A DNA stretch of 64,000 bases from Penium margaritaceum (taxonomy: Eukaryota; Streptophyta; Zygnematophyceae; Desmidiales; Peniaceae): positions 168,612 to 232,611 of the forward strand of contig SZWC01001521.1 of assembly GCA_023375785.1 (NCBI GenBank), written 5' to 3'. Below, in pieces: positions 25,701-37,697 of this stretch. The number at the start of each line of letters is the position of its first letter. Positions within the stretch are counted from its first letter, which is position 1. Both the position numbers and the translations under genes were made by a program. A model generated the notes under the pieces. It saw only the letters and a list, made by a program, of their open reading frames with translations, was not told the origin of the DNA and did no database searches.

Positions 25701-26189
25701 CATTCGGAGAGGAAGCATACTGCCCCATCACCATCGGTGACAGGGTAGCGATGCCTGTAACCGGTGGCGAGTCCTTCTCCCTCCTGGATGCTACGACAGA
25801 GGATTCTCAGGCCCATGCAAGCAGGTTGTAACCTCTCTCAGCGGATGTGCTTGACGCAGAACAGATCACAGCCGGTGAATGGCAGGAACTCGCGGAAGAG
25901 TCAACCGAGCCGGGAGTACAGACCAACCTCCTGGGGCTGTGGCATAGGGGACAGCGAGTCTTTGGAGCTGGCCCTCCACTCGAGGAGGAGGAGGAGTTCT
26001 ACCCACTCCGCGAAACAGCACCACCACCAGCACCGCAATGGGATCACATGCTGCACCCACGACTCTCCCCCACACAAAAGCAGGACTTATGCGACCTACT
26101 GAACGCATTTGCGGACATCTTCGCTGGGTCCGCGGTTTATCTGGGGGCCGTGGAAACCTTCTACGTCATCTCCACGGGAGATTCCGCGC

Positions 26190-26950
26190 CCACAAAACAG
26201 AAAGTGCCGTGCATTCTCCCTGAGCAGGAGAAGATCATCACAGAGGGACTCGCGGAACTCAATACGCAAGGGGTGATCGTCCCCATCGTCAGCCCCTGGC
26301 GTGCCAACTTGGTCATCGTGGGGAAACCGGATGGGTCCAAACGATTTTGCGTCAACATCCGCGACCTCAACCGTGTAACCGAGGAGGATGCGTACCCCAT
26401 GCCACTAATCGTTGACATACAGGAGCAGCAACAGGGTCGCGGATGGTTCGTAAAGTTGGACGTCAAGGCTGCCTTCCATGCCGTCCCCATGCACCCAGAC
26501 TCCATTGCCAAGACAGCATTCGTGACACCAGAGGGTCTATACGCGTTCACGCGCATGCCCTTTGGACTCCGCAATGCCAGCGTGACATTTCAGCGGGTCA
26601 TGGACTCCACCCTCTGCGGCATCCCCAATGTCAGCTGCTACATTGACGACATTATGGTTGCGGCCCACACCTTCGAAGAGCTGTTCTCCTCCCTGGCCGC
26701 TGTCTTCGCTGCCCTCCGCAAGGCCAACCTCAAGCTCAAGGCAGCCAAGTGCTCCATCGGAGCTGCGGAAATGGAGTTCCTTGGCTTCGTGATGAGTGCA
26801 GATGGCATCAAGACTGATCCTGATAAGATTGCGGCAGTGCAGGAGTGGCGTCAGCTCACTTCCGCGGGACAAGTCAAGATCTTCCTGGGCTTTGTCTCCT
26901 TCTACTGGAAGTTCATTCGCGACCACGCACGCATCATCAAGCCACTCCAG
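26190..26950 (+). CDS. Reverse transcriptase domain, Ty3/Gypsy type
   Basis: The typical blocks occur in order: a PCILPEQEKII entry, VIVPIVSPWRANLVIVGKPD, FCVNIRDLN, YPMP, FVKLDVKAAFHAVPM, TPEGLYAFTRMPFGLRNA, TFQRVMD, then YIDD at 26639-26650 (the catalytic pair), KCSIG and EFLGFVMSADGI. The connection SFYWKFIRDHARI leads to RNase H. This set is diagnostic of Gypsy-type polymerases. Confidence 0.97.
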
Positions 26951-26974
26951 GAGTTGACGCACTAGGATGTGCCG

Positions 26975-27430
26975 TTTGACTGGACATCAGAATGCGCGGA
27001 CGCCTGGATGGAAATCAAGCACCGCCTAGTTACCGCACCCATGCTCGAGTTCCCCGACTTAAACCTCCCATTCTCCATCACCACGGACTGGTCGCGGGAC
27101 GGGCTGGGCGCCATCCTATCCCAGACAGTGCAGGAACCAACCCATAAGGTGATTGCGTACACCAGTCGTGCTCTCACCGAAGGAGAGCGGAAGTACCCGC
27201 CAGTGAAAGGCGAGTGCCTGGCTGTCCTCTGGGCACTCCAACACTTCCGCGACCACATAAAGATTGGCAAGCCATTCACGGTCTTCACGGACCATCAGGC
27301 TCTCCAATGGCTCCTCATCACCCAGAACCATGAGGGCATCCTAGCCAAGTGGGCACTCCTCCTGCAGGGCTACAACATGAGGATCAAGTACCAGCCTGCG
27401 GTTGCCAACCGCAACGCGGATGCTCTGAGC
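26975..27430 (+). CDS. RNase H domain of the Gypsy-like element
   Basis: Starts with FDWTSECADAWMEIKHRL. It continues with FSITTDWSRDGLGAILSQ, AYTSRALTEGERKYP, KGECLAVLWALQHFRDH and FTDHQALQWL, and closes with NRNADALSRLP. This is the standard RT-RNase H tail of Gypsy elements, which degrades the RNA strand of the hybrid. In complete Gypsy elements an integrase normally follows; I see none here. Confidence 0.95.
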
Positions 27431-28099
27431 CGACTTCCGCGCCATGACTGGCCAGAACCTGACCAGGCACCTCCGGATGCCGCGGAGCATATCCCTGATG
27501 TCCTGGAACCGCCACCAGACACTGAAGCGGAATGGGAGGGAGTGGCATGAGAATTTGATGAGGAGGAACAGGAGGTTGCCTTGCAACTCCTGAATGAACT
27601 CGACCCTACCGCGGAGGTAGCACTCGCGGAGACCCTACCAGCCCTCTCCATGTCTGGACTACAGCTTGCTCGTCGGTACAACCCCACCATCTGCGGTTGG
27701 ACGCTGGAGGAGATCGCACCCCATCTTCCCCCATGACATGCACCCCCGCGAACCTCGCGACCGTCCGCCGCTACACCACAGACCTGCCCCACAAGCAACC
27801 CACACACTCCTCATGTTCCTGCCACCCCACTCCTCGACAACCGCCACCCCCTCACCCTGGTAGACTTCCTTCTTCACTCCCCCGAGTCCGCAGAAAGTCT
27901 CCGCGTCCTCTTTACCACTCACAATCCCTCCCTTTCTCCTCTTGGCGTCCGCCTCTCATGCACGTGACACAGCGTGACCGGTATCCGCTTGCTATTCCGA
28001 TGCATCCTCCCCACTCACTCTAGTGCGCGTGATGCCGCCGCACGTGCCTCACGCACCTGGTCACCCGCGGCCCTCACCCCCGGACTACCCGCACCATCC

Positions 28100-28440
28100 G
28101 AGATCCACGTGGCGTGGTGTTACGTGTGGATATGCGGACGCAAGTTCGTGGCCATAGTGGACACCGATGCCACGCACACCACGATCGCGCTCCGGATGGT
28201 CCGCTCGCTCCACATGCAGCACCTCATCCAGCCCACTCGACTCCGTTTCTCTATCTCCACCGGTGACATCGACGCGCCGCTCGGACACATCGCGAGCCTT
28301 CCCATGCAGGTGGCAAATGTACATGTGGCGCACACTGTCCAAGTTTGCGATGTCCGCACGTATGACATCCTGCTCGCGGCGGACTGGCTCGCGCTGCGCC
28401 AAGCGGATATATTGCTCGGCGCCGGCATCCTCAGTCTCAT
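28100..28440 (+). CDS. Second retropepsin-like domain, downstream of RNase H
   Basis: This stretch repeats the layout of the protease near 25370-25700: WICGRKF, ATHTT, SLPMQV and RTYDILL occur in the same order and at similar spacing, while the sequence between them is well diverged. It sits where an integrase would be expected. It may be a remnant of a second, related element nested into the first, or a domain duplication within the family. The blocks are plain to see, but the origin is inference. Confidence 0.75.
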
Positions 28441-28812
28441 TTCGAGTTCCAGCGTTTGATCATTCACTCCACTCTTCACTTCGCATCGACCATCTCCCCG
28501 TCCGACTCTACCCACCTCCGACTCAACTCTCACAGGCACTCGACACACTCGACGGGTCACGCGGAGCTCGGCTCTTGCCCGCGGAACCATTGACATGGCT
28601 CGTCAGCAAGGCACGAAGACCACGCCTCCGTCGCGGGGGGGGGTGGACCCTCCCGACGTCCGCTACGTCGTCCTGCTCTTAACACGGGCACAGGACACCG
28701 ACCGGCACGGACACCAACACCACCAGCGGGGGTAGCGGCCCCACCGCGGCCGGGTCCCACGACAAGAACACCACCGGCAAGGGCACCAGCATCACACACG
28801 CCTGCAACAGGC

Positions 28813-31032
28813 GTGTCCCGACCTGGCCCTGCGGCAAGAACACCTCCGACACCAGTAACGGCCACGCCAGCTGTGGCTGCGGCCACACCGCGGCCCAACC
28901 CCGCCGTAGGGACAACCCCGACACGAACCCCAACACCAGCAGCGGCAATCCCACCGCGGTCCAGCCCCGTGGAAGGAACACCAACACAAGCCACGCCGCC
29001 TGCGGCGAGATCGACAGGCTCATCGCAACAGAGCCCGGCCACAAGCACACCACCAACACGGACCTTCAGGCGCACAGAGCCCGCGGCAGGAGCGACGCAA
29101 ACAACAGCAATAACAACCGCTAGACTGACACGAAGCCCGCGAGATGGGGCCCAGGTACTGACTGCCCCAGCTCCTTCCACGGCGACGACGGCGCTCTCCC
29201 ACTCGCCGCCGACTTCGCGCGGTAGCCCAACCCGGCAACCCGCACGCCTCCTGCTGGGCACGGGAACAGTGATGGAAGGGGCAAGGACGCACCTTGAAGA
29301 AAGCTCGGGGGATAGCGGGGAGCAGCCCAAGGAAGCCTTACTGCTTGAAGTTGTGAGCAGCGTCATGCTCCAACTGCTGACGGAGATTCCGGACGTGATC
29401 CGTGCGGACTTCGCGAATTCACTGTTTGGCAAAATGTGGCAGGTGGTGCTGAAGGGAGCGGCAACGGGTGTGCTAGCTCTCGGACTACATGAAAGACAGG
29501 TGCAACTGCTCGAAACAGCAGGCGTAGAACGCCTCGTTTTGGCATTGCGGGACAGCCTGAGCATCAACCCAAGGCTGGCCAGTGACATGAGAGGTGTCGC
29601 GGAACTGTTGGACACCAAGCGGCCGGATCCATCACTGGAGGCCGCTCGAGTGTGGTGGATCAGGGTGCGGAGGGACCAGCGGAGCCGTCCGGAGAAACGT
29701 TACGTGCATCTGCTCCAGAAGAGGACCAGAGCCCTCATTCTGTACCACGTGAACGACCAGACACCAGGATCGGCGGAGGCACCACGACGAAAATCCGCGG
29801 CGGATGAGTGGAGGTGGGGATACCTGCTCAACCTCACCTATGCCAAGTGGAGTGTTCAGTACCCGCATGAGGAGAGATCGCGGCTTACTAGCACTCAGGT
29901 GCCTAAGGGACGCTGGATGGAGGCTATGGAGAAGTGCTGGACGCTGACGTTCCAGAATGTACCACGCACTAGGGTGGCGACAGCGGTTGCGGAAGGACAG
30001 TGGACCGCGGTGCAAGGAAAGGGACTGCGACTGAGGAAGGAGGAGGTGCGACACTGGGCCAAGGAGGCGGCGGAGATATGCCGGGAAGAGAAGGAGCTTA
30101 TAGGGGAAATCATGGTGGAAGTAGAAGCAGCGGTAGCAGCAGTGGAAACAGAGGTGGCAGCAGCAGTGGAAGTAGAGGCAACGGCAGCGGCGACAGAGGT
30201 AGCAGCAGCAGCAGCCACAGAGGCACAAGTAGCGACAACAACACAAGCAGCAGTAAAGGGAGCCAGAGCAGGAGCAGTCAGCACAACGGCAGAGACAGTA
30301 AGGGGAACGACGACAGCTAGAGCAGCGGAGAGGCATGTAGCAGCAGAAGAAGGAGAGCAGACGGTGAAGAGGCACAAGGCTGGTGCCAAGCACCACCGCC
30401 CGGAGCCATCTGCTGGCTCCCTCCGGCGGAAGGCACAGCTCAAGGCCCAAGCGGCGGCGGTAGTGCGGAAGGCAGCAGCGACGGTCAGCCAGACCAGGGC
30501 AGTAGCGTCGGCCGCGGACACCAGCCGAAGCAAAGAGCCGGAGCAGACTTTCCCGGAGGAAACTACTCCCGCCTTGAAAGGAAAGCGGAAGGCCGACGAG
30601 GCAGCTGCCGCGGAGCCACAGAGGCAGAAACAGCCTCGAACACACGAAGGCTCCAGCTCCAGCGTTACTCCGGAGCAGCTGGCGCAAGCCCAGCGGGAGG
30701 CCATGCAAGCAGCAGAGCTCCTGATGGCAGTCTTCCGCAAGGTCCAGATGCCGGTGGAAATGGTGCCAGCCTCACTGCGACCTGTCTTGGGGGAAACCGC
30801 TGCAGTAGCCGTCCGCAAGGGGGTAGAAAAGAGAGGACGCACGGAGAAGGAGGCGGCAGTGATGGTGGTCTCCGAGATCAGTGAATCACCAGGAGAGTCA
30901 GGAGAGGGCCAGCCCCTCACACGTAGCCATGGACTACTACGGGCCCCGGGAGTGGCCCCACAGAAAAGGGAGGAGGTGATTGAGCTGTACTGCGTTGGCG
31001 GACGCGGCAGACAACCAAGTGGCCCCCACTGA
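28813..31032 (+). CDS. Long extra open frame of unknown function, 739 codons
   Basis: An uninterrupted 739-codon frame after the polymerase domains, on the same strand. Residues 1-150 are Pro/Thr/Ala-rich and look disordered. Residues about 170-410 have a mixed, folded-looking composition, with VVSSVMLQLLTEIPDVI, WWIRVRRDQRSRP and WRWGYLLNLTYAKWS. A run of Glu/Val/Ala repeats follows (about 415-490), partly from GCA/AGC triplet expansion. Then come basic patches (KRHKAGAKHHR, KGKRKADE) that could be nuclear signals, and a helical C-terminal part beginning TPEQLAQAQREAM. I recognise no family. The start is simply the first ATG, and the frame may begin earlier. It could be an accessory protein of this element lineage or sequence captured by it. 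Confidence 0.6.
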   Translation: MSRPGPAARTPPTPVTATPAVAAATPRPNPAVGTTPTRTPTPAAAIPPRSSPVEGTPTQATPPAARSTGSSQQSPATSTPPTRTFRRTEPAAGATQTTAITTARLTRSPRDGAQVLTAPAPSTATTALSHSPPTSRGSPTRQPARLLLGTGTVMEGARTHLEESSGDSGEQPKEALLLEVVSSVMLQLLTEIPDVIRADFANSLFGKMWQVVLKGAATGVLALGLHERQVQLLETAGVERLVLALRDSLSINPRLASDMRGVAELLDTKRPDPSLEAARVWWIRVRRDQRSRPEKRYVHLLQKRTRALILYHVNDQTPGSAEAPRRKSAADEWRWGYLLNLTYAKWSVQYPHEERSRLTSTQVPKGRWMEAMEKCWTLTFQNVPRTRVATAVAEGQWTAVQGKGLRLRKEEVRHWAKEAAEICREEKELIGEIMVEVEAAVAAVETEVAAAVEVEATAAATEVAAAAATEAQVATTTQAAVKGARAGAVSTTAETVRGTTTARAAERHVAAEEGEQTVKRHKAGAKHHRPEPSAGSLRRKAQLKAQAAAVVRKAAATVSQTRAVASAADTSRSKEPEQTFPEETTPALKGKRKADEAAAAEPQRQKQPRTHEGSSSSVTPEQLAQAQREAMQAAELLMAVFRKVQMPVEMVPASLRPVLGETAAVAVRKGVEKRGRTEKEAAVMVVSEISESPGESGEGQPLTRSHGLLRAPGVAPQKREEVIELYCVGGRGRQPSGPH

Positions 31033-31366
31033 GACAAGGCTGCGAGACCAGTGGGACGAAGGGGAACTTCGAGCGGTTGGAATCCTTCGGCTGTTCCCTG
31101 CACCCGATTCATGGGACAGAGGGCCGCCAGTCTACGACGAGGACAACCGCAAGAAGTTTGAGGCGACGAAGGCGGAGCAAGATCGGAGGCAAACCGACGC
31201 GAGCGGTTGTGCTTAACCTGCGGCGGTTCTCCATTGACCCCACGCTACCCCTTCGCTCAACCGCACCCGCGGGAGCCAGCATCCTGAGCGCGGATCTTAG
31301 GTCACCCACGACTCCTTCTCCGCGGATGGCTTCTCCTGCGGAGCTGCGGCCGGATTGTGCTTGACA
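31033..31366 (+). other. 3' end of the Gypsy-like block, no recognised domain
   Basis: About 330 bp of GC-rich sequence between the extra frame and the satellite. It does not resemble the 20788-21868 region, so it is not a matching 3' LTR. It ends CTTGACA, after which satellite resumes at ACGAGTCACAAATGG. I see no clear polypurine tract. Confidence 0.6.
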
Positions 31367-34300
31367 ACGAGTCACAAATGGTCAGAGGGAGAGACAATGG
31401 TTTGGGAAGCCTATGTATTGACTAGAAAGCACAAAGAACGTCAATACGTAGTGGCACGGTGTGGCTAATATGCACACCAAACAACCAAACTAGGCATATG
31501 TCACTGATCATGACCAGAGAATTTCAATATGGGTGGTCAACGTTGACCAACCATAACACGAGTCACAAACGGTCAGGACAGGAAACAATGCTATGGGAAT
31601 ATCGGTTCTCAACTACCAAGTACAACGACCTTCAGTCAGTAGTAGCACGGTGTGGCTACCATGCACAATGATCGACCAACGTAGGCATATGTACTCCCTT
31701 TGACCAAAGAAATCCGCTGTGTGTTGTCAACGTTGACAACTCATAATACGAGTCACAAATGGTATGAGGGGGAAACAATGGTTTGAGAATACCAAGTATC
31801 AAATAGCAAGCACAAGGGACTTTAATACCCTGTGGCACGGTGTGGAGACCATGCACGATGACCAACCAAAGTAGGCATATGTCACTGACCATGAGCAAAT
31901 AATGTCACTAAGTGTGGTAAACTTTGACAACTCATAACACGAGTCACAAATGGTCAGGGTGGAAGATAATGGTTTGTGCATACTAGTTATCGACTAGCAA
32001 GTACAAATACCTTCAATATGCAGTTGAACAATGTGGCTTCAATGCACAGTGACCGACCAAAGTATGCATATGTCACTGACCATGACGAAAGAATTTCACT
32101 TCATGTGGTCAACGTTGAAAATGCATAACACAAGTCACAAATGGTCAGAGGGGAAAACAATGGGTTGGGATCAGTATTTATCAACTAGCAAGTACAACGA
32201 CCTTCAACAAGTAGCGGCACGGTATGGCTAGCATGCACAGTGACCAACCAAAGGATGCATACGTCACTGACTACGACCGAAAAAGTCCACTATGTGTGGT
32301 CAACATTGACAACTCATAGCACGAGTCACAAATGGTCAGAGGGGGAGACAATGGTTTGGGAAGCCTATGTATTGACTAGAAAGGACAAAGAACTTCAATA
32401 CATAGTGGCACGGTGTGGCTAATATGCACACCAAACAACCAAACTAGGCATATGTCACTGATCATGACCAGAGAATTTCAACATGGGTGGTCAACGTTGA
32501 CCAACCAAAACACGAGTCACAAACGGTCAGGAGAGGAAACAATGCTATGGGAATATCAGTTCCCAACTACCAAGTATAACGACCTTCAGTCAGTAGTAGC
32601 ACGGTGTGGCTACCATGCACAATGACCGACCAAAGTAGGCATATGTACTGCCTTTGACCAAAGAAATCCCCTGTGTGTGGTCAACGTTGACAACTCATAA
32701 TACGAGTCACAAATGGTCAGAGGGGGAAACAATGGTTTGGGAACACCAAGTATCAAATAGCAAGCACAAGGGGCTTCAATACGTTGTGGCACGGTGTGGA
32801 GACTGTGCACGATGACCAACCAAAGTAGGCATATGTCACTGTCCATGAGAAAATACTCTCAGTAAGTGTGGTAAACTTTGACAACTCATAACACGAGTCA
32901 CAAATGGTCAAGGTGGAAGATAATGGTTTGTGCATACTAGTTATCAACTAGCAAGTACAAATACCTTCAATATGCAGTGGCACAATGTGGCTTCAATGCA
33001 CAGTGACCAACCAAAGTATGCATATGTCAGAAACTATCACCAAAAAATTTCACTTCATGTGGTCAACGATGAAAATGCATAACACGAGTCACAAATGGTC
33101 AGAGGGGAAAACAATGCGTTGGGAACACTAGTTATTAACTAGCAAGTACAAAGACCTTCAACAAGCAGTGGCACGGTATGGCTAGCGTGCACAGTGACCA
33201 ACCAAAGGATGCATACGTCACTGACTACGACCGAATAAGTCCACTATGTGTGGTCAACATTGACAACTCACAACACGGGTCACAAATGGTCAGAGGGAGA
33301 GACAATGGTTTGGGAAGCCTATGTATTGACTAGAAAGGACAAAGAACTTTAATACGTAGGGTGTGGCTTATATGCACACCAAAAAATCAAACTAGGCATA
33401 TGTCACTGATCATGACCAGAGAATTTCAATATGGGTGGTCAACGTTGACCAACCATAACACGAGTCACAAACGGTCAGGAGAGGAAACAATGCTATGGGA
33501 GTATCGGTTCTCAACTACCAAATACAATGACCTTCAGTCAATAGTAGCACGGTGTGGCTACCATGCACAATGACCGACCAAAGTAGGCATATGTACTACC
33601 TTTGACCAAAGAAATCCGCTGTGTGTGGTCAACGTTGACAACTCATAGTACGAGTCACAAATGGTCAGAGGGGGAAACAATGGTTTGGGAACACCAAGTA
33701 TCACATAGCAAGCACAAGAGGCTTCAATACGTTGTGGCACGGTGAGGAGACCATGCACGATGACCAACCAAAGTAGGCATATGTCACTGAACATGACGAA
33801 ATAATGTCACTATGTGTGGTTAACTTTGACAAGTCACAACACGAGTCACAAATGGTCAGGGTGGAAGGTAATGGTTTGTGAATACTAGTTATCTACTAAC
33901 AGGTACAAGTACCTTCAATATGTAGTGGCACAATGTGGCTTCAATGCACAGTGACCAACCAAATTATGCATATGTCACTGAACATGACGAAAGAATTTCA
34001 CTTCATGTGGTCAGCGTTGAAAACGCAGAACACGAGTCACAAATGGTCAGAGGGGAAAACAATGGGTTGGGAACACTAGTTATAAACTGGCAAGTACAAA
34101 GACCCTCAACAAGCAGTGGCACGGTATGGCTAGCGTGCACGGTGACCAACCAAAGGATGCATACATCACTGACTACGACCGAATAAGTCCACTATGTGTG
34201 GTCAACATTGACAACTCATAACACGAGTCACAAATGGTCAGAGGGAGAGACAATGGTTTGGGAAGCCTATGTATTGACTAGAAAGGACAAAGAACTTCAA

Positions 34301-36648
34301 TACGTAGTGGCACGGTGTGGCTAATATGCACACCAAACAACCAAACTAGGCATATGTCACTGATCATGACCANGAAAACAATGGGTTGGGAACACTAGTT
34401 ATCAACTAGCAAGTACAAAGACCTTCAACAAGCAGTGGCACGGTATGGCTAGCGTGCACAGTGACCAACCAAAGGATGCATACGTCACTGACTACGACCG
34501 AATAAGTCCACTATGTGTGGTCAACATTGACAACTCATAACACGAGTCACAAATGGTCAGAGGGAGAGACAATGGTTTGGGAAGCCTATGTATTGACTAG
34601 AAAGGACAAAGAACTTCAATACGTAGTGGCACGGTGTGGCTAATATGCACACCAAACAACCAAACTAGGCATATGTCACTGATGATGACCAGAGAATTTC
34701 AATATGGGTGGTCAACGTTGACCAACCATAACACGTGTCACAAACGGTCAGGACAGGAAACAATGCTATGGGAATATGGGTTCTCAACTAGCAAGTACAA
34801 TGACCTTCAGTCAGTAGTAGCACGGTGTGGCTACCATGCACAATGACAGACCAAAATAGGCATATGTCATGCCTTTGACCAAAGAAATCCGCTATGTGTT
34901 GTCAACGTTGACAACTCATAATACGAGTCACAAATGGTCAGAGGGGGAAACAATGGTTTGAGAACACCAAGTATCAAATAGCAAGCACAAGGGGCTTCAA
35001 TACGCTGTGGCACGGTGTAGAGACCATGCACGATGACCAACCAAAGTAGGTATATGTCACTGACCATGAGCAAATTATGTCACTAAGTGTGGTAAACTTT
35101 GACAACTCATAACACGAGTCACAAATGGTCAGGGTGGAAGATAATGGTTTGTGCATGCTAGTTATTGAGTAGCAAGTACAAATGCCTTCAATATGTAGTG
35201 GCACAATGTGGCTTCAATGCATAGTGACCAACCAAACTATGCATATGTCACTAACCATGACCAACAAATTTCACTTCATGTGGTCAACGTTGAAAATGCA
35301 TAACACGAGTCACAAATGGTCAGAGGGGAAAACAATTGGTTGGGAACACTAGTTATCAACTAGCAAGTACAAAGACCTTCAATAATAACTGGCACGGTAT
35401 GGCTAGCGTGCACAGTGACCAACCAAAGGATGCATACGTCACTGACTACGACGGAATAAGTCCACTATGTGTGGTCAACATTGACAACTCAGAACACGAG
35501 TCACAAATGGTCAGAGGGAGAGAAAATGGTTTGGGAAGCCTATGTGTTGACTAGAAAGGACAAATAACTTCAATACGTAGTGGCACGGTGTGGCTAATAT
35601 GCACACCAAACAACCAAACTAGGTATATGTCAGTGATCATGACCAGAGAATTTCAATATGGGTGGTCAACGTTGACCAACCATAACACGAGTCACAAACG
35701 GTCAGGAGAGGAAACAATACTATGGAAATATCGGTTGTCAACTACCAAGTACGACTTTCATTCAGTAGTAGCTCGGTATGGCTACCATGCACAATGACCA
35801 ACCTAAGTAGGCATATGTACTGCCTTTGACCAAAAAAATCCGATGTGTGTGGTCAACGTTTACAACTCATAATACGAGTCACAAATGGTCAGAGGGGGAA
35901 ACAATGGTTTGGGAACACCAAGTATCACATAGCAAGCACAAGAGGCTTCAATACGTTGGGCACGGTGTGGAGACCATGCACGATGACCAACCAAAGTAGG
36001 CATATGTCACTGACCATGACCAAATAATGTCACTAAGTATGGTAAACTTTGACAACTCACAACACGACTCACAAATGGTCAGGGTGGAAGGTAATGGTTT
36101 GTGAATACAAGTTATTGACTAGCAAGTACAAATACCTTCAATATGTAGTGGCACAATGTGGCTTCAATGCACAGTGACCAACCAAAGTATGCATATGTCA
36201 CTGACCATGACGAAAGAATTTCACTTCATGCGGTCAACATTGAAAACGCATAACACGAGTCACAAATGGTCAGAGGGGAAAACAATGGGTTGAGAACATC
36301 AGTTATCAACTAGCAGGTACAAAGACCTTCAACAAGCAGTGGCACGGTATGGCTAGCGTGCACAGTGACCAACCAAAGGATGCATACGTCAATGACTACG
36401 ACCGAATAAGTCCACTATGTGTGGTCAACATTGACAACTCATAATACGAGTCACAAATGGTTGGAGGGAGAGACAATGATTTGGGAAGCCTATGTATTGA
36501 CTATAAAGAACAAATAACTTCAATCCGCAGTGGCACGGTGTGGCTAATATGCACACCAAACAACCAAACTAGGCATATGTCACTGATCATGACCAGAGAA
36601 ATTCAATATGGATGGTCAACGTTGACCAACCATAACAAGAGTCACAAA
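31367..36648. repeat. Satellite array block 5
   Basis: Resumes at the junction of monomers E and A and runs in normal order, with A landmarks near 31466, 32420, 33368, 34321, 34641, 35595 and 36543. The 320-bp step at 34321-34641 is an artificial join: a single N at 34373 links an A monomer to an E monomer. No gene is seen. Confidence 0.96.
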
Positions 36649-37697
36649 CGGTCAGGAGAGGAAACAATGCTATGGGAATATCGGTTCTCAACTACCAAGT
36701 ACAACGAACTTCAGCCAATAGTAGCACGGTGTGGCTACCATGCACAATGACCTATCCAACTAGGCATACATCACTGCTCATGACCAAAGAAGTTTAGTGT
36801 GTGTGGTCAACGTTCACAACTCATAATACATGTAACAAATGGGCAGAGGGAGAAACAATGGTTTGGGAATACTTGGTATCGACTAGCAAGTACAAACACC
36901 TTCGATAAGTGGTGGCACGGTGTGGCTACCATGCACAATGACCAACCAAAGTATTATTGTGTCACTGAATATCATAAAAAGAGTTTCACTGTGTGTTGTC
37001 AAATTTCCTTCTTACGACTGGTCAATCGGAGCAATGGTTGAGATTTTATTCAAGCTCGAAGTTGCAAGTTTTGAAATTTCGTCTGGGTCAATTGTTTTAT
37101 GAATGAACTGAATTTGTTATCATTCATAATTTTGAAAACTACCCTCTAATCTTACACCCCCTTATTTTATGCCCTTTACCCATAGGAACCCTTATAATGT
37201 CATTTGGACATCATATGAACACCATGCGAGTTGGCTTAGTGCTCATAGAGTTACATTTTGGAGCGATAGGTCCTAGGTTTGAATCCTCGTACGTGCAATA
37301 TAGAATAGGCTCGCGACCTGGGGGGGGGGGCGTGTTGTGATACCTCAACTCTACCTTCGAGCCTATTCCGTGGGGGGGGGGTAGGGGGGGTGTCATAATG
37401 CGGTCGCAAATCTGTCCTCCAGGTCGTCCACGGAACATCCCTCTAGGGGGGAGGGTGGGAGAGAGTATTCCAGTGAAGGCACATACGCATAACAAATAAA
37501 AAAAAAACCGACCTGGTGTCAAAGGGAGAAACCTTTTGCTATTTATTGACTAGCAAGTGCAAATACTTTCAACAAGAAGTGGGACAGTGTGGCTACCATG
37601 CACAATGACCAACAAGATTAGGCATGTGCCACTTACCATAACCAAATAATTTTACAATGTGTGGACAACGTTGACAACCCATAATATGGGTCCCGAA
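36649..37697 (+). repeat. Enlarged-HOR cassette copy 4 (B'-X-insert-Y, ~1049 bp)
   Basis: Same structure as the other copies. The insert covers about 37003-37507 and ends in an A-run. It carries G-tracts near 37320-37331 and 37372-37388. The Y monomer begins with a GACCTGGTGTCAAAGGGAG-type sequence. Confidence 0.93.
37226..37296 (+). other. tRNA-like sequence, copy 4
   Basis: A 71-nt stretch, GCGAGTT to TACGTGC, with A-box-like TGGCTTAGTGC and B box GGTTTGAATCC at canonical spacing. The central arm differs from the other copies. Confidence 0.48.

Larger units (their letters stand above)
20788..31366 (+). mobile_element. Ty3/Gypsy-like retroelement fossil, ~10.6 kb
   Basis: GC-rich block bounded sharply by satellite on both sides, starting TGTCAGG and ending CTTGACA, so the ends are TG...CA type with a short inverted match. 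In order it holds a long leader or LTR-like region, gag with a zinc knuckle, aspartic protease, reverse transcriptase and RNase H, then a second protease-like domain and a long extra open frame. The PR-RT-RNase H order with a YIDD active site fits Ty3/Gypsy. I find no integrase, no second LTR, and no target-site duplication at the satellite junctions. The gag-pol part is broken, with about half a dozen breaks. CpG-rich words such as CCGCGG are still common, so the copy does not look ancient, but without paired LTRs no age can be given. Confidence 0.9.

Noticed and set aside
28557-31112. Long minus-strand frames opposite the 739-codon extra frame.
   Set aside because: They are shadows of the plus-strand frame in GC-rich, triplet-biased sequence. 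All recognised domains of the element lie on the plus strand.
20788-31366. Terminal inverted repeats of a DNA transposon (TGTCA...TGACA).
   Set aside because: The match is only five bases, and the content is gag, protease, reverse transcriptase and RNase H. TG...CA ends are normal for LTR elements and no transposase is seen.
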